DNA of 64,000 bases from NCBI RefSeq assembly GCF_019399895.1, contig NC_091873.1:3728001-3792000 (forward strand), given 5' to 3'. A program made the position numbers and the translations under genes. The notes beneath the pieces are model-generated. The model was not told the origin of the DNA. It did no database searches and saw only the letters and a program-made list of their open reading frames with translations. Below are positions 50,701 to 62,700 of this stretch, one piece after another. The DNA comes from Cardiocondyla obscurior (lineage: Eukaryota > Arthropoda > Insecta > Hymenoptera > Formicidae). Numbering within the stretch: position 1 is the stretch's first letter; every line of letters begins with the position of its first letter.

Positions 50701-53700
50701 TTCAGCAGCGATCGCCAGCTTATCTGTCGTATGATCAAAAGTTCTTTTTTATCTCAAGAGAAACAGGATTAATTGAAAAATTGATTAAAGAAAATAAAAA
50801 GTGAAAATATTTAATTAAATTAATACTAATAATATTTGTTGTTAATTAAATTTAAATTTTGAGTTTAAACTGACCATCGATTCTTCTATTACCTATACTA
50901 TATAATACAAATTGCTTATATCTTCTTCTCCGATAATCAAATATAGCAAAGATTGCGACTTGCGATTAAGAGTGCCTGTGTCAAGTAGGCACTTACGTAA
51001 TTAAAGGTTTCTTGAAGATAAGAAACGTTGTAAGCGACATAAACCCTCTGTTCCACGTCCACCCAATTGTATAAGTTTTTGTGCTTCGGATAAATCTATA
51101 TGTAACAAGGGTTGTATTTAATTCGTTATTTATTTCTCATAAATCAGTAATAATAGTCTTACTTTTTCGAGCGATACGCAAAATTGCAAAAGCAGATCCG
51201 TCTCCGACGATTTTTCCTCAGGATCCATATTTTTTGGCAAGAACCCTTGGACGATCTCTCGAAATTTACGCAATCTTTGTACGTCTCTGTTTTTCTAAAA
51301 AAAAAAAAAAATTTTTAATTAAAAAAATAAAATAAAATAAACAGTAATAATAAATAAAAAATACAAAACCATAAAAAAAAGAAACGTTTTAAAGGATTTT
51401 TAAGCTTGTGTGAACTTGTTGATTCTCACCTGGTCCTCTGCGAGAAATTCATAATTTTGGTGCTTGGCAGGTAAATCAAGGTATATGGATGATTTTGTGC
51501 GATCGTAAAGATCTACGTCGACGTATAAGTCGAAGAGAGGCGCGCCGTTCACTTTCAGCAATGCGGAGATCAAAGGGGTGATGTTGGTCGGCGCCTCGCT
51601 TTTTGGCGAAAGATAACCGCCAAGTTCATTCAGTAACTCGTAGACTGAAAGAAAGACAAAGCGTTATTAATAATATTATTCTCATCTAACTTTTCCATCT
51701 AGTATTAGTACTAATTTCAAAATATTAATAATTAAGCGTGTTTTAATAACAAGAGGTCTTTCAGATTTAATCGTTCTCAGTAAATGCTCACGCACACGAT
51801 ACGTTTTTTAATAATAGAACAACTGCAACATTAGTTAACTGTTCTATATTTATAAGATAAAATGTGTAATGAGCAATAATTTGATTTTTACCGGATGTAA
51901 AGTTCACGGGCTTCCTCTGGAAATCCCGACAAGTATCGTAAAACTGTCCAAGCTTCTCAAAGGCGGCGACCATTTGCCCCGTCTCATTTAGCAGCGTTTC
52001 TGAAACGATAATAACGCCCGCGAATAGGATGATTTCCTGGAAGGAAACGTCATTATTGTTCGCCAGGCGAATAATCTCAGCCGCAGGGCAACAGCGGCTA
52101 AGGATCTCCCTGATGATCTGATTAGCGGCGGCGGCGGTAATTCGCCGACCTTGAATCACGCGAATAAGCGTTTCGAAGGTTGCGTAAAAGTAAAAGAGAG
52201 AGCTTTAGAGAGGCGCTCCACCGAGCAGTAAGCAACCGGCGTATAACGAACACACCAGTATAACACATACGTATATCGATTAATGTGCATTATTTATAGT
52301 AACGGCAAGTCGGCCGTTCGATTTCATTTCACATCAAAGTCCGATAACTCGTCATCGAACGGAACAATTCACTCCACGCTCGTTCCTACCGTTCTTCCGG
52401 GGAACTTGAACCTGCGAGTGCGAAGAACTTCCGAAGGGACTTGTCCCGCCTAAACCAGACTTTCATCCCTTCGTTCGTCTTTTAACCCCCTTCGCGCGGT
52501 CACATTTCTGCTCGTATTTCTACATACTTTTGAGAATTCAATTACAGATTTCCAGTTTCAAATATTTTTTAAAAGGTGACATTGTTTAAAAACCGCTTCC
52601 TCATTACCATTATTCATTCATAAATAATTAAATTTGTATAATAAAATGTAAACGCTACAAAAAGTATTTAACTAACAACGTATCAATCAGTAAAATGTGT
52701 AAGAAAATTGTAAGTACCTACTTGTTTTTATTAAATTGCTAACGGTACGTAGAAATAAAAGAAAGGAAACAATAAATAAAGATCAAAGGGTTAATGGCGA
52801 AGTAGCGCCTAGCTTTCGATCCCGAAAACGTTTCCTTGTATCATAACCGATGTTTATCCATCTCCTCTTTAAGTTTCAATCCCCGAAGCGAGTTATATTA
52901 TCCCAATGACGCGGCGATCCATAGTTGGACGAGCATAGTTGGTGCCAGTCGTTCGGCGCCAGTCGCGTCGGCGACACCACTACCACCACCCTCGCCGCCA
53001 CCCATCCCCATCGTTTTCACGATAGATTCTTACGAAATCGAGGTCGTGTTCTCTGTCCAGACTCTCTCCTTTGAATCGACCATCGAGGATTAATACGATG
53101 CCAATTATACCAGTCTCTCATCCGCAATTCGCCTTCCGCCGCCCTGTTTTTTTTCGTTTCCTCGTCGGCGTATGAGGATCGCAATAATCGCGACGAAAAG
53201 AGGACAAAGAAAATCGATAAAATTGCCGAGATACCGTTGTTATCGTCGCACAATGCTTCGATATTCAATACGCTCTTTAAGATCATCCAACGTAGCAATG
53301 GCAAAGAAAAGAGTTAAAATACTTTTTAAGAAATTGCTTCGCAGTTATTTTTTGGACGCTAACCGTTGCAAGCTCGCAAAAAGTTGAAATGTTAAATGGC
53401 ATATTTAATATGAATGTGAAACTGTACGAACCACCGATGAAGGAAAAAGCTTCAGGTGTCTCCGTTCAATTTTAATAAAACTTGGTTTGCAATGAAAGCT
53501 AAGATATTCGACGCGTACTTTTTTTTATTGGCAACCGAGCAGAATGAGCCAAATTTTAGTTCCTTCAGCGTAGCTTCCTAATTATGACGTGATTTTGTGC
53601 GCAGAATTCTTAAGATTAAAAATTAATTTTCTTTATTAAAATGGAAGTGTAAAGTTTCTTTTTTCTTTTCGCAGAGAACAGAATTGAATATTCCTGTCTC

Positions 53701-55727
53701 ATGGAATTAGCGTGATTTATTCGCTTCCGGTCCAGCGAGGCCATTAAAGATAAAAAAAAAAACGCGATTTGTTTAAAATTTTTGAAAATAAAAAAAAGTG
53801 GAAAGCCTCAAAAAGCTAAGTTAAAAACTGTGTAAAACGCTTACTGTGTATACGCTCGTCGATTTGCGCCTGAAGTATATTGAAGCTCGCGCTTGGCTGA
53901 TAGGGCTGCTGGTCGCGGAAACCACCGCAGGCAAACTTGTAGAAATCTTTACAGGGATCGACACCGCGCTTCATAGATGTTAGAATCCTTTTCGAGGCTT
54001 CCATGCAAACGTCCGTGTCACACACGCCATCGGGCCCATCTCGCTCTCGAACGCAAGCTTCATCCTGAAATTGTAGTAATTAATTAATTTTGCTTTGAAT
54101 GGATTCAACTTTCTTAAGATCAGATACCTATTTCGTTTCTAAAATATCCAGACTCGAATCTACAAACGCCTGAGAAAGAGAGAATACTTCGTGCCGTCTT
54201 ATTTATTATATAAAGACAATATTTCAAACGTTTATTGCCACAGAATTTTTGACTCCAACTGGAGTAATCGTAATTAAATTAAATGATCGCATTCACGCGT
54301 GATGCAAGTACGTATAGACAACAAAGGTCAGAATGAGGGGTAAAGCCCTGACCTCAGTTGAGGATGAGCTTTCTATTCCCCCCGAAACCTTACCTACTAA
54401 TACGGCTTCGCTTTGCGCGCGTATATTGCTACGTGCATATTGCTACGTACACGAAGTAACACCGTCGTGTTATCGTAAGCACGGCTTTCCGTTTTCTTCA
54501 TTTCGTAATTTTGCGCGTGCGAGGAAAACGATTTCCAAAGTCACGGGGTTTCTATTTCCCTTTTCAATTTGAGATCCTGGTTTCACCTCGTTAAAAATCT
54601 GGCGAATTCGCGGCGTTAAAGCTAATCGCTGATTACGAAAATCCTTGGTGCTAAACACCAACTTTCCTCACCTTCGTTACCTTCGACGACGTTAAACACC
54701 ACGATCGATATAAATTACTTGGGGCAACTACTAATCTTCCATGTCGCATAAGTAAGACGATTACTTATTCACGTCACGTCGCACGTTTCGCACGTTAGCA
54801 AGCACGGTCCCGTGCGCGTTATGTTCGCGGTCTCCCTGCAATATCGGTGGCGATTTATGCTTTTAATTTTGCAATGTTAGGGTCTCCCGCGCGCTGGCAA
54901 AAGCAGAATCATATAAGTAATTTTGTGATTAAACTTTTTTGTTAAGAAACGCCACGCATCTTTCTCAAAAAACTCAGAACAAAGTCCCATGGGGACTTGG
55001 CGACGGAAAATGTTCGTTCTAACAATCGAATAGAATTATTCTCAACGCCGGAACGTTGCGTTACATTTTTATAATAAATTGTGACGTACGTTATAAATAT
55101 TTCCATACGCATGCATAATTCATTGTCGTAAAACCTCTGTCATTCGTACAGCAACGCATTCTCTACGTTTCACGAAAGCCCACTAACATTCCGCGAGCGG
55201 AGCAATTTTTTCCCAAGCGGCGGACATTTGTTTAAATATTACGACATGGAATTGGGAAGTAAAAAGCGGCACAGTTTCGTCGAACACGCAAATCCTCTAG
55301 ATGCTACGGAAGCCCAAACGTTAATAATTATACTCATTCACGCGTAATGAATTTATTCATGAATCATGTATGCATGCATGCATGCAAGTCTTTTTCATTT
55401 GGGTTCAGCATAACGCTGGTTTCGTCGATACAATCTCTCGAGGCTTAGACTCCGAAATGGTATCTGCTCTTTCCGGCCTGTTTTTCGCGGGGACGATCGT
55501 TAAGGACGAAGGGCACCCACCAGTGGCGCGCATTTGCGCGGCTGCTCTCCCTCCGGCAGGGTCGAGATCAAGAAAAGCACCGGGCTGGTGACCAGCAGGC
55601 TGGTGACCAGCATCATGGCGAAGGTGAGCAGTGCCTTGTGCACCGTCTTGCTGCGCCGCAGCCAGTAGCAGGGCACGCAGCATATCCATGTGCCCTGGTG
55701 TGTTCTGCTGCGCTCCACGTGGACCAT
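47719..55727 (-). CDS. neprilysin-like M13 family protein with degenerate active site
   Basis: Type II membrane ectoprotein of the M13 (neprilysin/ECE) fold. Fifteen exons: 55521-55727, 53845-54064, 51892-51999, 51430-51644, 51163-51294, 50997-51095, 50542-50723, 49897-50083, 49236-49412, 48946-49049, 48721-48776, 48343-48629, 48107-48265, 47928-48004, 47719-47818. Phases agree and give 769 residues from the ATG at 55727. A transmembrane anchor (ALLTFAMMLVTSLLVTSPVL) lies near residues 32-51. M13 landmarks are CMEASKRILTSMKRGVDPCK, DFYKFACGGF, FGEAVSALYVRQYSP, ENVAD (667-671) and the terminal CTVW. The zinc motif HExxH reads HVILH (594-598), so the catalytic Glu is Val595. The NAYY substrate motif is HAYY (552-555), and the Asp-x-His near the C-terminus is DYR (729-731). 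M13 fold membership is certain; peptidase activity is very unlikely. Confidence 0.92.
47894..47919. repeat. poly(A) tract in neprilysin-like intron
   Basis: About 26 consecutive A bases, giving a poly(T) run on the coding minus strand. It lies just past the donor of exon 47928-48004, inside the last intron. Confidence 0.85.
52000..53844. other. neprilysin-like intron 2
   Basis: Intron between exons 53845-54064 and 51892-51999. The frame next to the acceptor stays open for about 150 bases and encodes a hydrophobic stretch, but the strong acceptor ...atcgtttcag at 52000 and family alignment place it in the intron. A CT/CCA-rich patch near 52960-53010 is otherwise the only feature. Confidence 0.65.
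54065..55520. other. neprilysin-like intron 1
   Basis: Separates the membrane-anchor exon from the first ectodomain exon. It holds a short (TGCA)n palindromic run at 55369-55386 and no recognisable coding sequence. Confidence 0.65.
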
Positions 55728-58700
55728 CGGCTCGTCCGGAAGCCCGGAACCAGCCGCCTCCTCCGTACTCCCGATGCTGCTGGCAGCCACAGGCCCCCCG
55801 CGCCCGCTCGCTCCGCCGGCGCATAAATTGCGGGGGCTCAAGGGCAACCGCGTGCCCCCGTCGCTGCGTAGTCTACCACCCCCGGCGGCACTACTGCCAC
55901 CACCAGCACGGGTCCCGCGGGCCAACCGGCCCCCGTAACCCTGGCTCACCGTGCACAGAGCCACATTTGCCGGGTCCCGCCGTACGTCCTGTCCCTAAAT
56001 CCCTCGAAGACGAAAATGCGCGGTACCAGCAGCTCTCTCTCACCGAGCGAGCATCAACTTCTCGAGCAGCTTGCCACGAGGCTGAAATTTACAGAGGATT
56101 TTGCAATTAAATTTCAAATCGCACCCTCGGCACGCGCGCTTTCCAACCCCACAAATTATCGTCTGAGATTGTCGTGCTTTGTTCGCACTTTTTTTTTTCT
56201 TCCTTCTTTAAAATTTACATACGTTATTAATTAATTAAGAAAAGAAAAGGGTTATGTTAAGTACTTTCCTTAATTGTATTTCAAATCAATGCAAAAGTAT
56301 TTTGTGGAACCAAGAGACATGTTTGTTATATCCTTCGCGTCTCACTTACGTGAATTTTCAGCAGGACACGCTTCGCAAGTTCGCACACTTTCGTCGAATT
56401 CTCTTCAGATGAACTGTCGACCGAGCGGCTGGGCTGAAAAGAATAGGACGTGCGGCACATGACATGCTCGACAAAATTTAATCGACGATGTCTCAGCAAG
56501 TTATTAACACGACTTGAAAGAGTTCTATAAAGTGCGCGTTGGTTTGTCAAGAAGCACTTTAAATTAATGTAAGGAGCAAATAAACTTTCGATAATCAGTA
56601 TCGTTTTAACGCACTTTTGCTTTATCTCTTCATACGTCTGCTCTTGACTCTCTGTTCTCGACTTCTGCCTGTCTCTCCGCACATACACGTACTCACACAA
56701 CTCAATAACTCAAGCGACCAATCACGGTACGTCTAACTCCCTCACAAATATGAAATAACCAATCGCCCCCAAACGCTTGACTAACGTACAGTTTTTCCTA
56801 TAGCGCCTCTACCCACACTTGGCGTACTAACATACGGGAACAGGCGCACCCTACCTTCGAGGTAGTTCGAGGACGTACGGCAAGGCTACGAGCGCCGATA
56901 TCCGTTCTCCAAGTTCACAGTGACACGCGGACTGTCGGACTGAACTCGGACGGAGCGCGGGCACCCACGCTCCCACTAACTCCCCGTTCCCGCCACCCCT
57001 TCCTTTCCACCCCCGCAAATCCCTCGGTGCTTTTTCTTTATCTACGTGCATCCCCCTTCTGCCTCTAAACTCTTGTTGCGTGCTCAAATATTTAGGGAAA
57101 CGCAACGCTTAGAGCGCCGCGGGGCGCATTCGTCGCCGCGCGTTAAGTTCTCACTGCGCGAAATTTAATTATCAGCATTTAATTATAAGAATTTAATTAA
57201 TCGGCAAACATTATCGCGTTCCTCGCGTTATCTTTAGCGTCTTGGGATAACTTTCGGGGGGATGGGGAGGGGGAGGGGGGCTCTAATTTAATCAATTACG
57301 TCATCGATATTATTTTGGTCATGCCAGTTGAATAATTATTTCCAATTAACTGATTAATATTTGTAAAACGAGATTGCGTATGCGTGAATGATCAAGGTCG
57401 GTCAATTACGTGGCTAGAATTCTGTGAGTGTTCGCTTTAAAATTCGAAACCACGTAATTGGAGAACTGGTAATCTCATACGCAAGTGCAATAAATGCTAT
57501 TTTTCGTGAGTCGCAATTCTGAAAACTAGAACTTAATTATTGGATTAATTCGTTGTTTTTAAGAGTGTACATTTGACTCTTACATCCTTTGTAATGCCGA
57601 CAGAAAAGCGATGGAGAGAGAGAGAGAGAGAAAGTAGGCAGTAAATAGTATTAATTAAAGGTTACACTAGATAAAAACGATGCCAGCCAAAAAATACAGA
57701 TTTTATTCGTCCACCTATAACGCATACACAATAAAGTTGATTAAATTTCAACTGTAAGATATATGTAATGAGAGATATACGTATATAAAATATACAGAGC
57801 GGAGCAGCCTCGACCTCGTGACTCAGCTCATCCCTACGGTGGTCGAAAATTGCCTTGAATGGCAGAAATCGTCCGAGTCGCAAAACTGGAAGTCTCACTC
57901 TGTATATAAGATATACATATATATAAAATACATGTATATGTTTATATAGAATGTCCCACCACTATCGCATTGCTTTTTAAAAGACCCGAATTAATTTGAG
58001 ATTAGAGATCTCAATGCGTGAAGTTGCGTCGCGTTTCTTGATCAAGAAACGATAATAACGCTCGAATTTTTAGCGCTCGGCTAACTTTACAATTGTTTTC
58101 TCGTGTAAAAGAGTATAAAGCATTGAAATTGCCCATAGCAAAATTATCCAAGGAGGCCGTCTCCTTTCGGCAACCAACGTGATACGATAGCGACGGGATA
58201 TTCTACACGCACATACACATACACGTATACACATACCTTATTTATATATGCATTTTATATTTATATAATTTATGTAATGCTCAAACTCTCTGTTCGCTAC
58301 AGTTCTAAAGTACATCGTCTACACATGTGGATCTTGTAGCATCCGTATTTCGTGTTCTCGTGTCGGTCATGGTCGTCCTCACGGCCCTTTATCGCCTTCG
58401 TTAAACTGCGCAAATAAAAATGAACTTTTAGCCACATCTATTAATATAAATGTAGTCCTCGACATTATTAATTAATTCCCTACGCAGTAAATATATTCTA
58501 GTGTAAGCAAAAAAGACAGAAAGATCTGTAGATCTTTATGTTCTACAGATTTTTATTTTCCATTTAATGTTCGAAATACAGTAATGAAATAATTGTATGA
58601 CAGATGAAAAAAGTTGATAAACTCACATAGTTTGCTGTTTAAAGTATAAATAAAAATTTAACATTTTCTTGATACAAGACGCGCGGGTTATCGGGCCGCG

Positions 58701-59752
58701 AGAACAAGAATGATCACACGAAGATTACTTGTTCCCGGGATACTCTTTCGCAGGCGCTATCGATTCGATAACGTCCATTAAAACGCTAAATGCTTCGAGT
58801 TTACCGCTTCGTCAGAAGAGAAATTTTTATTTCGCTATTTGAGTAATACATAGTAAATTTCCTTCCTCGTCGCCTTGTTCCCCTGATCGTCAAGTTTCGA
58901 TCGTCGACTTGGAAACTCTTTGAAAAGCTGTCAACGCGCATATGATTTCAGCAAAACAATATTCCGCGGTCGCTCGCAAGCTAATAACAACGATAATAAT
59001 AACATTAATTAATAAAAATAACAGATTATAAATACCAGATGGATTTTAGTAACGGTATAATTGTAACGTTATAAATTATAGTTTTCCATCTGTCGAACAC
59101 GGTAAATCAATGTCTTTCTTTTTTCGTTCGGTGGCCAACACCTGCATCCTAGAGCTTTGCAAATTGTAAAAACCTCGTCGAAAGACGTGACACAATATAA
59201 GTAATTAATATTTTATTTGATAAGAAATTTACCTTGGGATTATCTATTTCAGATTTTTTTTCTTTTTTTCGTTTTTTTAATACAAAGCATTCTTTAATCA
59301 AATTACCGAATGCTAATGGTTTACCTGTTTCTCTGTAATAAAACGTTTCGAAAACAAAATGCTGAGAATTGTATAAAAGATATGTTTAACAGTAAAAAAA
59401 ATACTGTTAATAGGATCTGCCGTGACGTAATATACGGTTACAGTTGACGTCATACTTATGGGAAGCGACGTGGCAAACGCGTGACCGTAATGAAAACTAT
59501 CGGGATTGATTTCCGTGGTGATCTGAATGCCAATGTAAGCCAACGCGCGGAAATAACGAGCGAAGACAAGTTGGCACGATACAGTCGATGCGCAACGAAA
59601 TTCGAAAAGATCCAGCATCCCTTCAGCTGCGCGGCGCGAAATCAAGAAAGCGAAAACGGGGAAGCGCTCGCGTGAACATCTTCCGATCGGAATATTCCTA
59701 TTATCTGCGCTAAAATCGGCGATAATTGTGTGGACCGTGGTCATCGATATTG
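55728..59752. other. neprilysin-like 5' region and amontillado 3' flank
   Basis: The coding frame of the neprilysin-like anchor exon stays open upstream to 55994 without an ATG, so an N-terminal extension spliced from a 5' exon is possible. A CpG-rich block at about 56840-57150 could be the promoter. A nested inverted repeat lies at 57374-57484, a (GA)n run near 57613-57632, and a small hairpin at 58524-58550. The region nearest 59752 should be amontillado 3' UTR. Confidence 0.5.
57374..57484. repeat. nested inverted repeat (foldback)
   Basis: Outer arms ttgcgtatg (57374-57382) and catacgcaa (57476-57484) enclose inner arms caattacgtgg (57403-57413) and ccacgtaattg (57450-57460). All are exact reverse complements. 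This two-tier symmetry suggests a degraded foldback element or a structured site. Confidence 0.6.
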
Positions 59753-62700
59753 TTACATCGCGTTAAATCGCTCTTCATGGGCCTTTTTGACGATTGCCAG
59801 CTTCGAGTGAGGATCTGCTGTCGACAATCCCGTGTATGGTGGTTCTCTGGTGCCATGAAGCATTAGTGTCCACTCTTTCAGCCATCCGTGTTGAGGTGTT
59901 TGACTGTTAAAACTCACCTGAAAGAAGCCGAATGATAGAGAAGGGGGATGAGGGAAGAATGCGAATCAAAAAGCGCAGGCTAAAGTTTACCTCCAGCAAC
60001 CAAGTTCCCTGAGGATACTCTCCCCACGTGTGCGTCGTCATGAAGGGCCACTTGGTAAATCCATCCCTTTGGTCGTCGTCATTGACCCTACGGCTCAGGA
60101 TCATGGATCTGAAAATTACATACGATTAAGAAAAGAAAACTCGCTAGAAAACAAAATCACGGTTATCTTTGACTTTTTTCTAAACACTGTGTTTGTTTAA
60201 GTAATAACATTGCGTTTTTTAAATTTTATTTATTTCACTATCTTCACTAATAAAAGAACAGCGTTCGTCGTACCTGGTACCCATCGGAGACGTGAGGAAC
60301 AGTTCGAGATCACCGCGCCGAGTTCCATTTACGGAAATGACAGCTTGAACGTGCTCCAAATAATTGACGGCATACTCCGTGCCGGCGCACGCGTCAGTTT
60401 TAATCTTCACAAGGATGGATTGATCGCTCGTGACTTTCCTGGAAAACAAAACAATTTTAGGATATTGATTATTGCGTTAATTTTCGAGTTTATTATCCTG
60501 CTTGCATTTAAATTGCTCTTTATTATTTACTGTAATTTAAACGTGGAGCCAGCCTCGCAGTGATATCTCGGCGGCACCGTCTTCCACTTTTTAGCTAAAG
60601 CTACCATCGCGCCTGCATCCAAGACGCCATATCCGAAAAGGTGATTGAATTCGAGGCCTACGCCATTCATGGTCCAATGAAATCTGTCTTTTGCGTCGAA
60701 CAAAGAGTTTCTTTTAGACGTTAGGACGGTCAAGTGTTGTATGTCTCTCCAGGTGAGCTGCGGGCTAGAAACGAAAGCTCTTGTGATTTCTAAATTCTCG
60801 ATGATAATAAAAAGCCCGCGCGTAATTTACGTTCTTTTTTTCCACATTTAAAAAAAAGATTAATTTACTGTAATAATTTTCAGTAACAAACTATAAAGGT
60901 GTGTATCTCAAGTGGTATTTTAAACACTTTTCATTCCTTTAAGTATCATTTATAAATACATGCATATATGTATATAAATGCACTCACTTGGCTTCGAGAG
61001 CAAGCGCAAACACTCCCGCAGCTTCCGGTGCCGCAGCAGATGTTCCACTATGAGTTGTCGTGCATTTTCCATAGAGATCCGTGGTCGCCTGTATAATAAA
61101 TAAATTAATACCTTCAATTTTTTTAGAAATAATTATACATATGCAAAGAAAATTTTTATCATTTCTGTAATTTAATGCAGAAAAAGTATTAATTTTTCAT
61201 TAATATCACGTAAAAAATGACGTATATTTAAATTTATTTAAAAATATAACTTTTCTTTTATAAATATATAAGTATAACTTTTGTTGGTTAAAAAAAAAAA
61301 AATTATGTACACGTTTACTTTATCGAAAATATTTCCGATAACAACGTTCTTTTTTCCGAATAAAGCTTTTTCCTTCCCAAAGGACAGTTCTTTTAGATAA
61401 TCTCTTTTTTGGTAATCCCTGCAATATTTACGCACCACTCCTGTGTTAGGGTCCTTCGCGCCGTTGCTAAAAGTAGAAGCCAGGGTGCTGGAGCAGCTCT
61501 CGTCGTAATGGGCATTTTGGCCATCATTGATAGCACTATTGATACTAATGGTCCACATGCTGGCGGCATATCCGTCGCAATTACAGTCATCCTCCTGCCC
61601 GCCATCCCCGGACGCCCAGACATAAATATTACCCAATCCGTTTCTACCCTGTTGGGAATACCCGAGCGAATAAACGATATAAATAGATAAGTAATGCAAT
61701 CTTTTATATTGTCAGCACGTTGAAAAAAAAAGCATTAAAAAGTTAAACTTAATTTTTTTTTTACAAACAAAAAACAAAAATGCAGTAAGTAATCAACACT
61801 TTTACCATTTTATCATGCGTAAAGAATGTTAGCGAGAAGCTGCCGGTTCTCCGGTAATTATTTCACTCTAACATTAAAAGCACATCGGTGGTTTCATTAA
61901 TTTCTAATGAGCTCCGATAATTACCTCATTAACGCCGCGAACGATTGCCCTCATGGTCGCATTGCGCGGCCCGTCTACCGTTTTCCCGTCGTCCGTGGGT
62001 CCCCAGGACGCGCTGTAGATGTCGATGAGATGTGGCTCGTGACCCATACTGTTTGCCTCGATCAAGTCGGTCATGTACGGCTGGTCCAGCATTCGGATAC
62101 CGGCGATCTTTGAATCGTACGCCACCCCCACGCCGCACACCCCGTTGTCGCGCGCGGCCGCGACTTCTCCGGCGCATCTCGTGCCGTGGCTGCCCGCAAC
62201 AAAGACTATTGTAAATGTCTATCTCTTAACAAACTTGAGAACAAACTCGATTCGCACACGCGAATGCGGGAGGTACCCTTTGTTTTACTTTTAAACGCAA
62301 GCGCCCTGGCCTCCACGCCCTCGATTAAGGGCGCGGTCCACCATTGACTGCGTAACTTTATCTACTTTTACGACTCGGCTCGACTGACTTCTACTTTCCT
62401 TTCGATCACCCGCGGAACTGGAACTTCGTTCTCGAATATGAGATAAGCTCTTACCTGTTAAACCAATCGTCGGTGTACCTCGGATACGGATAAGGGTCGT
62501 TACTGCTGAAATCGTAGGAGGCTTCGGCGTTCTGAAAGGAAACGACAACTTTTTTACGATGCCTCGTGGCCGCAAAGAAAAAATAGAACCGGTCACGGAT
62601 CGCACGCTTATTTTAATTACGAGAATAGAAACATTACGTTTCGTATGAGTTGTTAATTGCGCCGACATTCACGCGCTTTCAGTAAAGAAATTTATTACCA

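Noticed and set aside
52004..52149. Open frame just upstream of neprilysin-like exon 3 that could extend it with a hydrophobic, cysteine-containing segment
   Set aside because: An acceptor at 52150 is also phase-compatible, but the better acceptor atcgtttcag at 52000 is in phase and gives KTLLNETGQMVAAFEKLGQFYDTC, which aligns with the family without insertion.
56851..57105. 84-codon minus-strand frame ending LPYVLELPRR
   Set aside because: It could be a 5' UTR exon of the neprilysin-like gene because a gtaggg donor follows, but its phase does not fit the anchor exon and its composition looks non-coding.
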